Positions 1-6,240 of a stretch of DNA of 6,924 nt are shown here, one piece after another. Made by a program: the position numbers and the translations under genes. The notes below the pieces were generated by a model that saw only the letters and a list, made by a program, of their open reading frames with translations, was not told the origin of the DNA and made no database searches. The first letter of the stretch is position 1. Each line of letters opens with the position of its first letter. This stretch comes from Chloroflexota bacterium (GTDB lineage: Bacteria; Chloroflexota; Anaerolineae; Promineifilales; Promineifilaceae), in NCBI GenBank assembly GCA_003519205.1, contig DOXE01000382.1, positions 6,412 through 13,335 of the forward strand, written 5' to 3'.

Positions 1-1815
1 GAATCGAGTGATATCAACCTCATCCTCGCTCCCTGCTCGCTCGACAGCTTTACAATAGAATGCTTTCAGCACTCGATCCCCATGGTGCTCGGCGATGAAG
101 TCTCGGATTTTGGTAGGGAGTCGATAGCGACGAGCCAATTCCAGGCCATCGGTAACGTGACTGATGATTATTCGCGCACTACTGTAAGGGTCAAGGTTGT
201 CGTGCGGGTTGCCACCATTCTGGTTTTCAGTAAAAAATGGCGGGCGGTTCATCTTCCCCACATCATGATAAAACGATCCAACTCGTACGAGCGAGCTATT
301 GGCCTTGACTTTCTCGGCCGCCTGCTCAGCCAGATTCGCTACCATGATGCTATGATGATAAGTACCAGGTGCTCGTCGCAATAATTCTTGCAACAAAGGG
401 TGATCTAGGCGAGACAATTCCTGCAATTGTAAAGGGGTAACGATTCGAAATACGCCACCGATGATAAACACCCCGGCAAGGCCTAAGCCGGCCGATAATA
501 CGGCGCCACTCACGATGCCAAAGATGATAATTGTCAGAAGTTCAGTTGGGGCGACATCTTTTGGAAGGTTGAAGATAAGAATGACAGCTACATTACCGAG
601 AGCAGCCACCAGACCCGCTCGAAATAAGGCATTGATCCTTTGTGCATCTCGTAAGGTTAAGACCGCTAATATGCCGCCAGCGGACGCATACACCACCATC
701 TCTAACGACTCTTGGGCGATGTAACCAACTAGGATCGCCTGAACAATCGTCACCAAAATTGATAATCGAACCTCAAAGATTACGGCGACGATGATCGATA
801 GCGCTGCTGCCGGATAAAGATAAGAATAAATCGTCTGGCTGGATAGCAATAACTTGGCGCTCAACAAGAAAAGAGACAACAGTACGCCCAGAATGGTAAG
901 GCTGCGAGCCGTATCTTTCCGATTGCCAAAGTACAAACTCCAGTAGAGCGTAATTGTTGTTATCGCCAACAAAGCAGTGATCAGAGCGCTAAATGCTCGT
1001 TTCCAATCTAGTTGCTGCTGTAAAAGCCCGAGTTGTTGCAACATTTCGAGATCGACTTCATCCACGACGTCTCCAACACGCAAGATGCGCTGATCCTCAG
1101 TGACGATCTGGGTGATGGGTTCGACACTGGCAATGGCTTCAGTTCGCAACTCGGCCGTTTTTTCTGGATCAAAGAAGATATTTGGAACGACAAACTGGGG
1201 CGCAAGTGACGTAACTACCCTCTCTTGGGCGGGTGTAAGGTCGAAAGCCGCCTCCAACGCCGCTTTTCGCCTCGCCTCACTTAGCTGGGTCTCCACGACA
1301 CCCTGACGCATAGTGTCTTCGACGATCTGGAGGATATTGTCTCTGGCGATGGTATATTCGCTTGGACTAAGGGATAAAAGGTCTTGGGCGACTTGATCGT
1401 CAATTTCTAAGCCATCAATCGCCTGTAAGTATCCCAACTCCGTTTCCTGATCGGCGATCTTGTCTGCCCGTACAGTGTCGATAAAGCCAAATACGGCTCT
1501 TACTGAGTTTTTCTGATCCCTGGCAATATTCAAATCCAGGGAAGTGTATTGATCTGAAACAGCAGCTGCCGCCTGTTGAATCTCCCGGCCGGTCAAAACA
1601 TCGCTGACGTAAGTGATGGATTGAGGAGCTACCACATCTTCTGGTGCAGGCTCGCCTAAGGTAACCGACACGCGTGGCCCACTGACAAAATCGAAAGCCA
1701 AGATCAGGGTTATAACTAGCGCTACGACAGCAACGAAGATCCACAGCAGAGAACGACGCACCATCTGCTGCATACGTTGGTTGGAAGCTGTCTGTGCTTC
1801 AGAATGGGAAGACAT
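1..1815 (-). CDS. pgpH: 7TM-HD family cyclic-di-AMP phosphodiesterase, PgpH/YqfF type (C-terminus cut by window edge)
   Basis: This is an unbroken reading frame of 605 codons from ATG at 1815 to the window edge. Read by hand it shows the full PgpH order. A first membrane helix spans about residues 23-44. An extracytoplasmic 7TMR-HDED-type region follows (about 47-268), then seven hydrophobic segments (about 274-460) and a cytoplasmic HD domain. HD ligands are visible: H487/H488 in GTYHHSIMV, H517-D518 in FYHDVGK, H553 in ISHVTDG and H577/H578 in AEHHGD. Their spacing matches characterised PgpH proteins, in which the domain hydrolyses c-di-AMP to pApA. The last expected metal-binding Asp falls about 40 residues after H578, outside the window. 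The frame is intact, so the gene is truncated only by the window and should be active. It starts 18 bp after yqeY stops, and no Shine-Dalgarno is visible. The family call is very firm; c-di-AMP as substrate rests on homology. Confidence 0.95.
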   Translation of the reverse strand, partial: MSSHSEAQTASNQRMQQMVRRSLLWIFVAVVALVITLILAFDFVSGPRVSVTLGEPAPEDVVAPQSITYVSDVLTGREIQQAAAAVSDQYTSLDLNIARDQKNSVRAVFGFIDTVRADKIADQETELGYLQAIDGLEIDDQVAQDLLSLSPSEYTIARDNILQIVEDTMRQGVVETQLSEARRKAALEAAFDLTPAQERVVTSLAPQFVVPNIFFDPEKTAELRTEAIASVEPITQIVTEDQRILRVGDVVDEVDLEMLQQLGLLQQQLDWKRAFSALITALLAITTITLYWSLYFGNRKDTARSLTILGVLLSLFLLSAKLLLSSQTIYSYLYPAAALSIIVAVIFEVRLSILVTIVQAILVGYIAQESLEMVVYASAGGILAVLTLRDAQRINALFRAGLVAALGNVAVILIFNLPKDVAPTELLTIIIFGIVSGAVLSAGLGLAGVFIIGGVFRIVTPLQLQELSRLDHPLLQELLRRAPGTYHHSIMVANLAEQAAEKVKANSSLVRVGSFYHDVGKMNRPPFFTENQNGGNPHDNLDPYSSARIIISHVTDGLELARRYRLPTKIRDFIAEHHGDRVLKAFYCKAVERAGSEDEVDITRF

Positions 1816-1833
1816 ACTTTTGGTGAGTGATCG

Positions 1834-2280
1834 TCAACCGCCCAGAAGCTCTCGAACGACCTGGCTTACAATTCGTCCATCAGCTGTACTTCCGAGCTCA
1901 GGCATGAGACGTCCCATGACGCGTCCCATTTCCTGTATGCCACTGGCGTTCATCTCAGTAATAACTTCAGTGACAATAACCCGAATTTCATCTTCTGTCA
2001 TCTGTTCGGGTAAGTAGCTCTCAATAATGGTTAACTCGGCCTCCTCATCGGCGACTAAATCCAAACGGTTAGCCTGCTGTGCGTCATCGATACTCTCACG
2101 ACGTTGTTTGGCTTGTTTTGTCAAGACGGCTTCGACACCTGCGTTGTCGAGATCGACACGCCGGTCCACTTCTTCCTGTTTTATAGCAGCGATTAACATA
2201 CGCAAGGTATCTCGTCTCGTGACATCTCCTTCGCGCATCGCCGATGCCATATCGCTCTGTAATTGCTGCTTGAGGTCCAT
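1834..2280 (-). CDS. yqeY: YqeY/GatB C-terminal-like domain protein
   Basis: This 148-residue protein matches the usual length of the YqeY family, small all-helical proteins related to the C-terminal tail domain of the GatB amidotransferase subunit. Family hallmarks are visible. There is an N-terminal helix ending in RDTLRMLIAAIKQEEVD (about residues 24-40). A KQAKQRRESIDDAQQANR segment follows, then IIESYLPEQMTEDEI (about 85-99). The end has the glycine-containing MGRVMGRLMPE stretch. The protein is cytoplasmic with no signal peptide. Its biochemical role is not settled; tRNA-related or amidotransferase-related binding is suggested only by the GatB similarity. It is the first gene of a probable two-gene unit with pgpH. 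The ATG at 2280 has only a weak AAGAGAA ribosome-binding sequence about 9 bases upstream. Promoter-like boxes lie at 2299-2339. Confidence 0.93.
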   Translation of the reverse strand: MDLKQQLQSDMASAMREGDVTRRDTLRMLIAAIKQEEVDRRVDLDNAGVEAVLTKQAKQRRESIDDAQQANRLDLVADEEAELTIIESYLPEQMTEDEIRVIVTEVITEMNASGIQEMGRVMGRLMPELGSTADGRIVSQVVRELLGG

Positions 2281-2298
2281 TTCTAAAATTCTCTTAAA

Positions 2299-2339
2299 AT
2301 ATTAGCCTGATTTTAGCATTGCCGTCAAACACATGTCAA
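2299..2339 (-). promoter_or_regulatory. Tandem overlapping sigma-70-like promoters for yqeY-pgpH
   Basis: On the minus strand, TTGACA (2334-2339) is followed after 18 bases by TAAAAT (2310-2315), which carries a TG one base upstream (an extended -10). A second pair lies 11 bases downstream: TTGACG (2323-2328), 18 bases, then TAATAT (2299-2304). Both point at the yqeY start at 2280. They occupy nearly all of the 74-bp gap after the methyltransferase stop. The sequence match is good; activity and which pair is used are inferred. Confidence 0.6.
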
Positions 2340-2354
2340 CCGACCTCTGGTTGC

Positions 2355-3062
2355 TTAAGCGGTTGATAATATTGAATACAGATTCAAATTGCCCTCCTGA
2401 CCATCAGCCCTGAATTGTCCAGACACGTTCAAACCAACAGATTTTGCCAGCCATTCCATCTCATCAGAATTGATAAAATTCACATACCGGAAGCCAGTGC
2501 CATCTCGTTGCCAGGCAATTAAAAAATCATTCTCCTCAAGCTTAGTTGGATCGATGTTAACTTTAGACCAATCGGTTACTTTTCTCCGTTGGCGTTCACT
2601 GTCCAGGAATTGCCAGTTGGAGAGGAAGATAATGCCTTTGGCCGTTAAATGGGTGCCCATCTCTCGAAGTAAATTGAGACGGTTGGACCGTCCGGGGATA
2701 TGCTGCATCGTAGCCAGGCAGACAATAAGGTTGAATTCGCCAAGTCCATTTAGAGAGCCGTAACGGCTCAATTCTCGGAGAAAGAACTCACCCTTCATTG
2801 AATCTTTGGCAATATCGATGATTTCCTGGCTAAAATCGACGCCAGTATATTGATCGATAAGGTTACGATTTAAAACAAACCGACCGAATCGCCCTTCGCC
2901 ACAACCTACATCTAACATTTTTTTGCAGGGTTTAGGTATAAATTCAATCAGTTGGTAGAAACCAGGCTGGGGATGGGCTCGGGTTTCGGCAAAAGAGGTG
3001 GCAAACTTCAGGTAGAAATCCCGATTTATTGCCAACAAGCGTTCGACAATTTCCTCTTGCAT
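2355..3062 (-). CDS. Class I SAM-dependent methyltransferase, Trm9/ALKBH8-methyltransferase-like
   Basis: This is a 235-residue soluble protein from ATG at 3062; a TTG one codon upstream is the alternative start. It has the Rossmann-fold methyltransferase motifs: motif I MLDVGCGEGRFG (about residues 49-60), an acidic motif II GVDFSQ (about 74-79) expected to hold the SAM ribose, and a post-motif region IVCLATMQHIPG followed by LREMGTHLTAKGIIFLS. The N-terminal SFAETRAHPQPG before motif I and the C-terminal WQRDGTGFRYVNFINSDEMEWLAKSVGL resemble Trm9/ALKBH8-type enzymes, which methylate modified wobble uridines in tRNA. That resemblance is from memory, so the substrate is a hypothesis and a small-molecule methyltransferase is possible. 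It starts 21 bp after the kinase stop with no clear ribosome-binding site, which suggests co-transcription. It is the last gene before the yqeY promoter region. Confidence 0.85.
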   Translation of the reverse strand: MQEEIVERLLAINRDFYLKFATSFAETRAHPQPGFYQLIEFIPKPCKKMLDVGCGEGRFGRFVLNRNLIDQYTGVDFSQEIIDIAKDSMKGEFFLRELSRYGSLNGLGEFNLIVCLATMQHIPGRSNRLNLLREMGTHLTAKGIIFLSNWQFLDSERQRRKVTDWSKVNIDPTKLEENDFLIAWQRDGTGFRYVNFINSDEMEWLAKSVGLNVSGQFRADGQEGNLNLYSILSTA

Positions 3063-3083
3063 CAAATAACCAGCAGAATAAGC

Positions 3084-3941
3084 CTAGTATCCGAACCGGC
3101 GCAAGGTTTGTTCCACAGATGATATGTAACTCCCACCGAACAAGCGCACATGGACTAATAATGGATACAAGTTATAGATGTGCCGTCTCAATTCCATGAA
3201 ACCGGGTTTAATCGGTCCAATCTCACGATAACGGTGGAAAAACGCATCACCAAATGTGCCGAAAAGAGAAGTGAAAGCCAGTTCTATTTCTGGATCGGCA
3301 AAATAGATGGCCGGATCCAAAAATCCAGTGATTTCATCGCCATTGGCCAGGATATTGCCCGCCCAAGCATCACCATGAATCAATGATGGGTGGTCCGGTT
3401 CCTCCAACCAATCATTCAGTTTTTCGCAAAGATGCATGAGCCGGTTAAATATATCGACAGGCAAGCGGCCGGCTTCGAGGGCCATTTTCCCCATAAAGGT
3501 TAGCCGGTTATCCCGGAAGAAATCCAACCAGGAGCTGGCCCACGGATTTGGCTGGTGGAGCCCGCCTAGCAACGTATCTCGCTCAAAACCAAAGCCCGGG
3601 GCCTTAATACCATGAAGATTGGCAAGTAAATCCGCGGCACACTTCTGGGCTCCGGGTGAAAAGGTGCTGCGACCTGGCAAAAACTCTAGCAACAACAATC
3701 CAGAATTGCTGAATAATACCTCCGGAACTGGCAATTGACTTTCATCGGCCAGATAACGCAGCATAAAACCTTCGAGTGTCAGTTGCTGCTCCCTGTCGTT
3801 GTCGACCTTAGCCACAATTGTACGATCGTCGAGTAATTGGGCTTTATATACCTCGCCAACGCTGCCCCCGCTTAGCGGGCTGATTGCCTTAACCGGCAAA
3901 CCAAGAGCAGCTTCGATTTCTTTTAGGATAGCAGAAGACAT
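3084..3941 (-). CDS. Fructosamine/ketosamine-3-kinase family protein
   Basis: This 285-residue cytoplasmic protein has the aminoglycoside-phosphotransferase-like kinase fold of the fructosamine kinase family (about 290 residues in known members). Visible elements, in order, are: a glycine-rich nucleotide loop LSGGSVGEVYKA (residues 23-34); VAKV with the ATP-binding Lys45; Glu57 on the following helix; the hinge-like LLLEFLPG (83-90); the family-typical LLGGLHQPNPWASSW (124-138) before FFRDNRL; the catalytic loop IHGDAWAGNIL with Asp191 and Asn196; and the metal-binding FLDPA with Asp209, followed by YFADPEIELAF. Family members phosphorylate ketosamines or ribulosamines on glycated proteins and amines, causing deglycation. 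Bacterial substrates are mostly untested. The start codon is 2 bases after the stop of lipoprotein B (TAA, AG, ATG) with no Shine-Dalgarno, so translation is probably coupled. Aminoglycoside phosphotransferase activity is a less likely alternative. Confidence 0.92.
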   Translation of the reverse strand: MSSAILKEIEAALGLPVKAISPLSGGSVGEVYKAQLLDDRTIVAKVDNDREQQLTLEGFMLRYLADESQLPVPEVLFSNSGLLLLEFLPGRSTFSPGAQKCAADLLANLHGIKAPGFGFERDTLLGGLHQPNPWASSWLDFFRDNRLTFMGKMALEAGRLPVDIFNRLMHLCEKLNDWLEEPDHPSLIHGDAWAGNILANGDEITGFLDPAIYFADPEIELAFTSLFGTFGDAFFHRYREIGPIKPGFMELRRHIYNLYPLLVHVRLFGGSYISSVEQTLRRFGY

Positions 3942-3943
3942 CT

Positions 3944-4609
3944 TTATGGCGGAGAAACCCTTAGATCGTCAAATACCACACGGGTTTTCGGATGGCCATA
4001 AGTTCCAGCATCTAAGCCGATATTACCGGATACGTAGGCGGTATCCTCTATTTCCTGAAGCAACTCTCCATTTACATAGAAAGACATGAATGGCCCATCG
4101 GCAACGACCCGCAAGCGGTTATTGGCATTGACTCCAACCTGAATCGCCTCTGAAATCTGCCAATCATCGACAAATCGGGTCCAAGACCCATCGTTATTCC
4201 GTCGCTCTATCATGTAATGGCCATCACCCATTATTTCAAAACGATAGAATTCAGTTGGGCCTTGCATTCGGAGGAGAATTCCATAAGTGGAATCCTCAGC
4301 CCCATCGACGAGAACACCACTCACCTCCAGGTCGAAATCTGCGAATACTGGCTCTTTCAAAGTTGAAAATTGAAGGGTATTTGGGGCAGCAACATCAATA
4401 ACCAGTTGTTCGGTGTTAACTTCTGTTGAACCAAGCTCATCCCCCTCGTTTAGCCACCGGCCTACATTTCCCACGGAAAAATCATCCTGGAAGAGCAATT
4501 CAGATTCCTTTGCGGCTTCTGGTTCAACCCCATCACCACACGCATTGAGGGCCGAGGATGCCAAAATCATCAAGAGTGAATATAGCGTATATGTTCCGAT
4601 TCTTGACAT
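3944..4609 (-). CDS. Lipoprotein B with a concanavalin-like (LamG/DUF1080-type) domain
   Basis: This 221-residue exported lipoprotein has a short N-terminus with Arg3, a hydrophobic core (about 8-22) and lipobox LNAC with Cys24 as the lipidated residue. A polar, acidic linker (about 25-37) leads into a single beta-rich domain (about 38-219). The domain opens with LLFQDDFS and contains YGILLRMQ, FYRFEIMGDGHYMIERR, a SFYVNG strand and the closing RVVFDDLRVSPP. This pattern is typical of jelly-roll sandwiches related to LamG and to the DUF1080/3-keto-disaccharide hydrolase fold, often carbohydrate-binding. I see no catalytic residues I could name. It is homologous to lipoprotein A immediately upstream. 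ATG 4609 lacks a ribosome-binding site. A TATACT box at 4641-4646 in the 60-bp gap has no convincing -35 partner. The specific function is unknown. Confidence 0.82.
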   Translation of the reverse strand: MSRIGTYTLYSLLMILASSALNACGDGVEPEAAKESELLFQDDFSVGNVGRWLNEGDELGSTEVNTEQLVIDVAAPNTLQFSTLKEPVFADFDLEVSGVLVDGAEDSTYGILLRMQGPTEFYRFEIMGDGHYMIERRNNDGSWTRFVDDWQISEAIQVGVNANNRLRVVADGPFMSFYVNGELLQEIEDTAYVSGNIGLDAGTYGHPKTRVVFDDLRVSPP

Positions 4610-4669
4610 TCAGGTTTAATGTGCAGTTATTCGTCGATAAAGTATATTCAGATGAGATTGTCCGGAAAG

Positions 4670-5341
4670 CTAAGGCGCGACAACCCGGATACCCTCAAAA
4701 TCGATAACGGCCGTGCCCGGTTGAAACGGGCTGGCACCGACCCCAATATCACCTGTAACGAAAGTTGGATCGGTGACAGAGTCCAAGGGTATGCCATTCA
4801 CGGTGAAGCTTAACTCATTTCCAATGCAGCTGGCCCTGATTTCGTTTGCGGCCGCCCCTTGATTGATAGCATCGTTGAATACATATTGTCCTTCCCCGGT
4901 CAGATAAGTAATCTGGGGGCTGCTGCTTTGGTATTTCCCAATGGCATAATGTCCATCACCACTGATCAAGAAAACGTAGAAATTCTCCGGACTCTGATAT
5001 CGGCAGATCACACCGTAGGCATTATCGTCAGGCCCGCTCGTTTGGCGAGCCTGAGCAGTGATGATCACATCATCAAAATTGCGATTCGCAACAGCCCAGG
5101 TTATCTCTCCAGACAGGCTATTACTAATACGCAATACGCCTTCCTCTATTTCGGAGGTGACGCCACTGCCATTAAAAAGGGACCATCCACAATTCTTTGA
5201 GCCATCGAATTGGTCATTAAACAGCGTGCCATCCTCATTACATGGATCCGGACCGCTAATATTATCAGGCAGACAGGAAACTACTGCCAGGGATGCCAGA
5301 AAGGTCAATAGAACTATCAATTTAGGCTTAAATCTCCGCAT
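4670..5341 (-). CDS. Lipoprotein A with a concanavalin-like (LamG/DUF1080-type) domain
   Basis: This is a 223-residue lipoprotein. I place the start at ATG 5341, not 5392. It has a good AGAGGG ribosome-binding site 6 bases upstream, gives a standard signal peptide (Arg-Arg near the start, then a hydrophobic core), and does not overlap the small gene upstream. The lipobox is VVSC with Cys23. The mature part starts with a Pro/Asp-rich linker and then a beta-rich domain: TLFNDQFDG, YGVICRYQ, FYVFLISGDGHYAIGKY, SFTVNG, TGDIGVGA and the closing IDFEGIRVVAP. Four further cysteines (two near the domain start in DPCNED and KNCGW, then VICRY and ASCIG) could form two disulfides. Lipoprotein B lacks them. 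The protein should sit on the outer face of the cytoplasmic membrane. The domain suggests glycan or ligand binding, but no activity is evident. Homologous to lipoprotein B. Confidence 0.83.
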   Translation of the reverse strand: MRRFKPKLIVLLTFLASLAVVSCLPDNISGPDPCNEDGTLFNDQFDGSKNCGWSLFNGSGVTSEIEEGVLRISNSLSGEITWAVANRNFDDVIITAQARQTSGPDDNAYGVICRYQSPENFYVFLISGDGHYAIGKYQSSSPQITYLTGEGQYVFNDAINQGAAANEIRASCIGNELSFTVNGIPLDSVTDPTFVTGDIGVGASPFQPGTAVIDFEGIRVVAP

Positions 5342-5347
5342 CAAATA

Positions 5348-5353
5348 CCCTCT
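5348..5353 (-). promoter_or_regulatory. Shine-Dalgarno site deciding the lipoprotein A start
   Basis: The minus strand reads AGAGGG, then 6 bases, then ATG at 5341. It is one of only two clear ribosome-binding sites in the window. It lies directly after the stop of the CcmD-like gene and supports the shorter lipoprotein start. Confidence 0.75.
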
Positions 5354-5354
5354 T

Positions 5355-5528
5355 TCATCCTTGATCCGTCGTTTCTTCTGGTTGTTCGTCAAGTTTGTCT
5401 AGCTCGTCGCGTAATTCGTTGATTTCGGCCGAGATATCCTGCTGCTTGCGGGATACGTAAAAATAGTAGCCATAAGCGACTAGCCAAAGGAAGATGATGA
5501 GAAGACCTACAAGTGTCAAATTATTCAA
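5355..5528 (-). CDS. CcmD-like small membrane protein (57 residues, TTG start)
   Basis: This short gene uses a TTG start and encodes (M)NNLTLVGLLIIFLWLVAYG, then YYFYVSRKQQDISAEINELR and an acidic tail ending in TTDQG. One membrane helix (about residues 4-24) is followed by a positive YVSRKQQ junction, placing the tail in the cytoplasm. A short amphipathic coiled-coil-like helix follows (about 31-48). This arrangement matches CcmD-family proteins, which in cytochrome c maturation bind the CcmC haem-handling protein and the CcmAB transporter. An in-frame TAA two codons before the TTG excludes an upstream start; a second TTG at codon 4 is the only close alternative. A weak GGACGG ribosome-binding sequence lies 6 bases upstream. 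The stop is 13 bp before lipoprotein A. No ccmA, ccmB or ccmC is in the window, so the haem role is inferred from resemblance only. Confidence 0.7.
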   Translation of the reverse strand: MNNLTLVGLLIIFLWLVAYGYYFYVSRKQQDISAEINELRDELDKLDEQPEETTDQG

Positions 5529-5608
5529 GTTTTACCGTCCAACATCAGAATTAATTACCAGTTTACCTCAACCCCTTTAACGATTCCAGAATCAGAGGTT
5601 CTTGGGAT

Positions 5609-6172
5609 TTAGGCCAGGGTGTTCCAAAGCACCTCCTCAATGCCCTGCTGATGGTTTTCAAAACGGGCCATTGTAAATAGAAGGTCGGATAAGCGATTAA
5701 GATACTTGAGGATATTGACGTTAATGGACTCTTCTCTGGCCAGCTTGACCACGCTTCTTTCTGACCGCCGGCAGACAGCACGGGCCACTTGAAGTTGAGC
5801 CGCCCCCAAACTACCCCCCGGCAAAATGAAGTTTTCCAATGGGCCTACCACGGCCAACAATTCATCGATGATCCCTTCCAGTTTTTCCACATGCCGGTCT
5901 TCTATTCGAGGAACTTGGATGCCTGTAGTATCATCATCCGGGAAGGCCAGATCAGAGCCCAAGTGAAACAATTCATTCTGAATGGTGGAAATTGACTGAT
6001 CTAACTTCGAGCTCAAGCCTGCTGCCCGGGCAACGCCAAGTAAAGAGTTCAGCTCGTCGACATCACCATATGCCGAAACCCGGAGGGCATCTTTTGGTAC
6101 CCTTTCCTTGCTCCCAAGAAAAGTCTTACCATCATCACCTGTTCGAGTGTAAATTTTCGTAAGTCGCGGCAT
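5609..6172 (-). CDS. pduO: Cob(I)alamin adenosyltransferase, PduO type
   Basis: This 187-residue cytoplasmic enzyme transfers the 5'-deoxyadenosyl group of ATP to cob(I)alamin, giving adenosylcobalamin for mutases and other radical enzymes. PduO/MMAB signatures are intact. The N-terminal ATP-binding [12 protein letters not shown] is at residues 9-20. [14 protein letters not shown] is at 33-46. FILPGGS is at 115-121. The CRRSERSV helix (134-141) holds the conserved Arg and Glu residues. [16 protein letters not shown] at 155-170 completes the five-helix bundle. The length matches single-domain PduO proteins, with no extra C-terminal domain. ATG 6172 has an ideal AGGAGG site. The upstream membrane protein ends 68 bp before it, and the downstream CcmD-like gene begins 80 bp after it. 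No cobalamin-dependent enzyme, other corrinoid gene or cobalamin riboswitch is visible here. An MMAB-like housekeeping role fits the context better than propanediol use. Confidence 0.96.
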   Translation of the reverse strand: MPRLTKIYTRTGDDGKTFLGSKERVPKDALRVSAYGDVDELNSLLGVARAAGLSSKLDQSISTIQNELFHLGSDLAFPDDDTTGIQVPRIEDRHVEKLEGIIDELLAVVGPLENFILPGGSLGAAQLQVARAVCRRSERSVVKLAREESINVNILKYLNRLSDLLFTMARFENHQQGIEEVLWNTLA

Positions 6173-6177
6173 TCGAT

Positions 6178-6183
6178 CCTCCT
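6178..6183 (-). promoter_or_regulatory. Consensus Shine-Dalgarno of the adenosyltransferase gene
   Basis: The minus strand reads AGGAGG followed by ATCGA and ATG at 6172. It is the strongest ribosome-binding site in the window and fixes the start of the cobalamin enzyme. Confidence 0.85.
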
Positions 6184-6240
6184 AATTCTACAGGTTGGAT
6201 AAAGGTCACCAAGCTTTGCTTCAGTATGTTTATCTCTATA

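Noticed and set aside
82..1306. Several plus- and minus-strand frames of 65-100 codons within the left 1.3 kb.
   Set aside because: They lie inside the continuous pgpH frame, which shows conserved motifs from start to edge. These are shadows.
1415..1744. A 109-codon minus-strand frame.
   Set aside because: It is an alternative reading of the extracytoplasmic region of pgpH, rich in Arg, Cys and Ser, with no recognisable domain.
2027..2305. A plus-strand 92-codon frame opposite yqeY.
   Set aside because: Antisense shadow of a conserved YqeY gene, with Ser/Arg-rich composition and no motif.
2337..2353. Inverted repeat CAACC / GGTTG after the methyltransferase, as a possible terminator.
   Set aside because: The stem is only five pairs with a seven-base loop, there is no T-run after it, and it overlaps the -35 box of the yqeY promoter.
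4641..4646. TATACT on the minus strand as an internal promoter for lipoprotein B.
   Set aside because: The -10 match is good, but no hexamer 16-18 bases upstream resembles TTGACA. Noted only as a weak possibility.
5342..5392. Longer N-terminus for lipoprotein A starting at 5392.
   Set aside because: It would overlap the CcmD-like gene and put a charged stretch of 17 residues before the signal peptide. The internal ATG has the ribosome-binding site.
4859..5402. Two plus-strand frames of about 113 codons opposite lipoprotein A.
   Set aside because: They overlap each other and run antisense to a lipoprotein with signal peptide, lipobox and ribosome-binding site. No support of their own.
5582..5593. 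Small palindrome GATTC / GAATC after the adenosyltransferase, as a possible terminator.
   Set aside because: Five pairs around a two-base loop and no T-tract on the transcribed side. Too weak for an intrinsic terminator.
6173..6240. Possible cobalamin riboswitch before the adenosyltransferase.
   Set aside because: The 68-bp gap is far too short for a cobalamin aptamer, and no B12-box-like sequence is seen.
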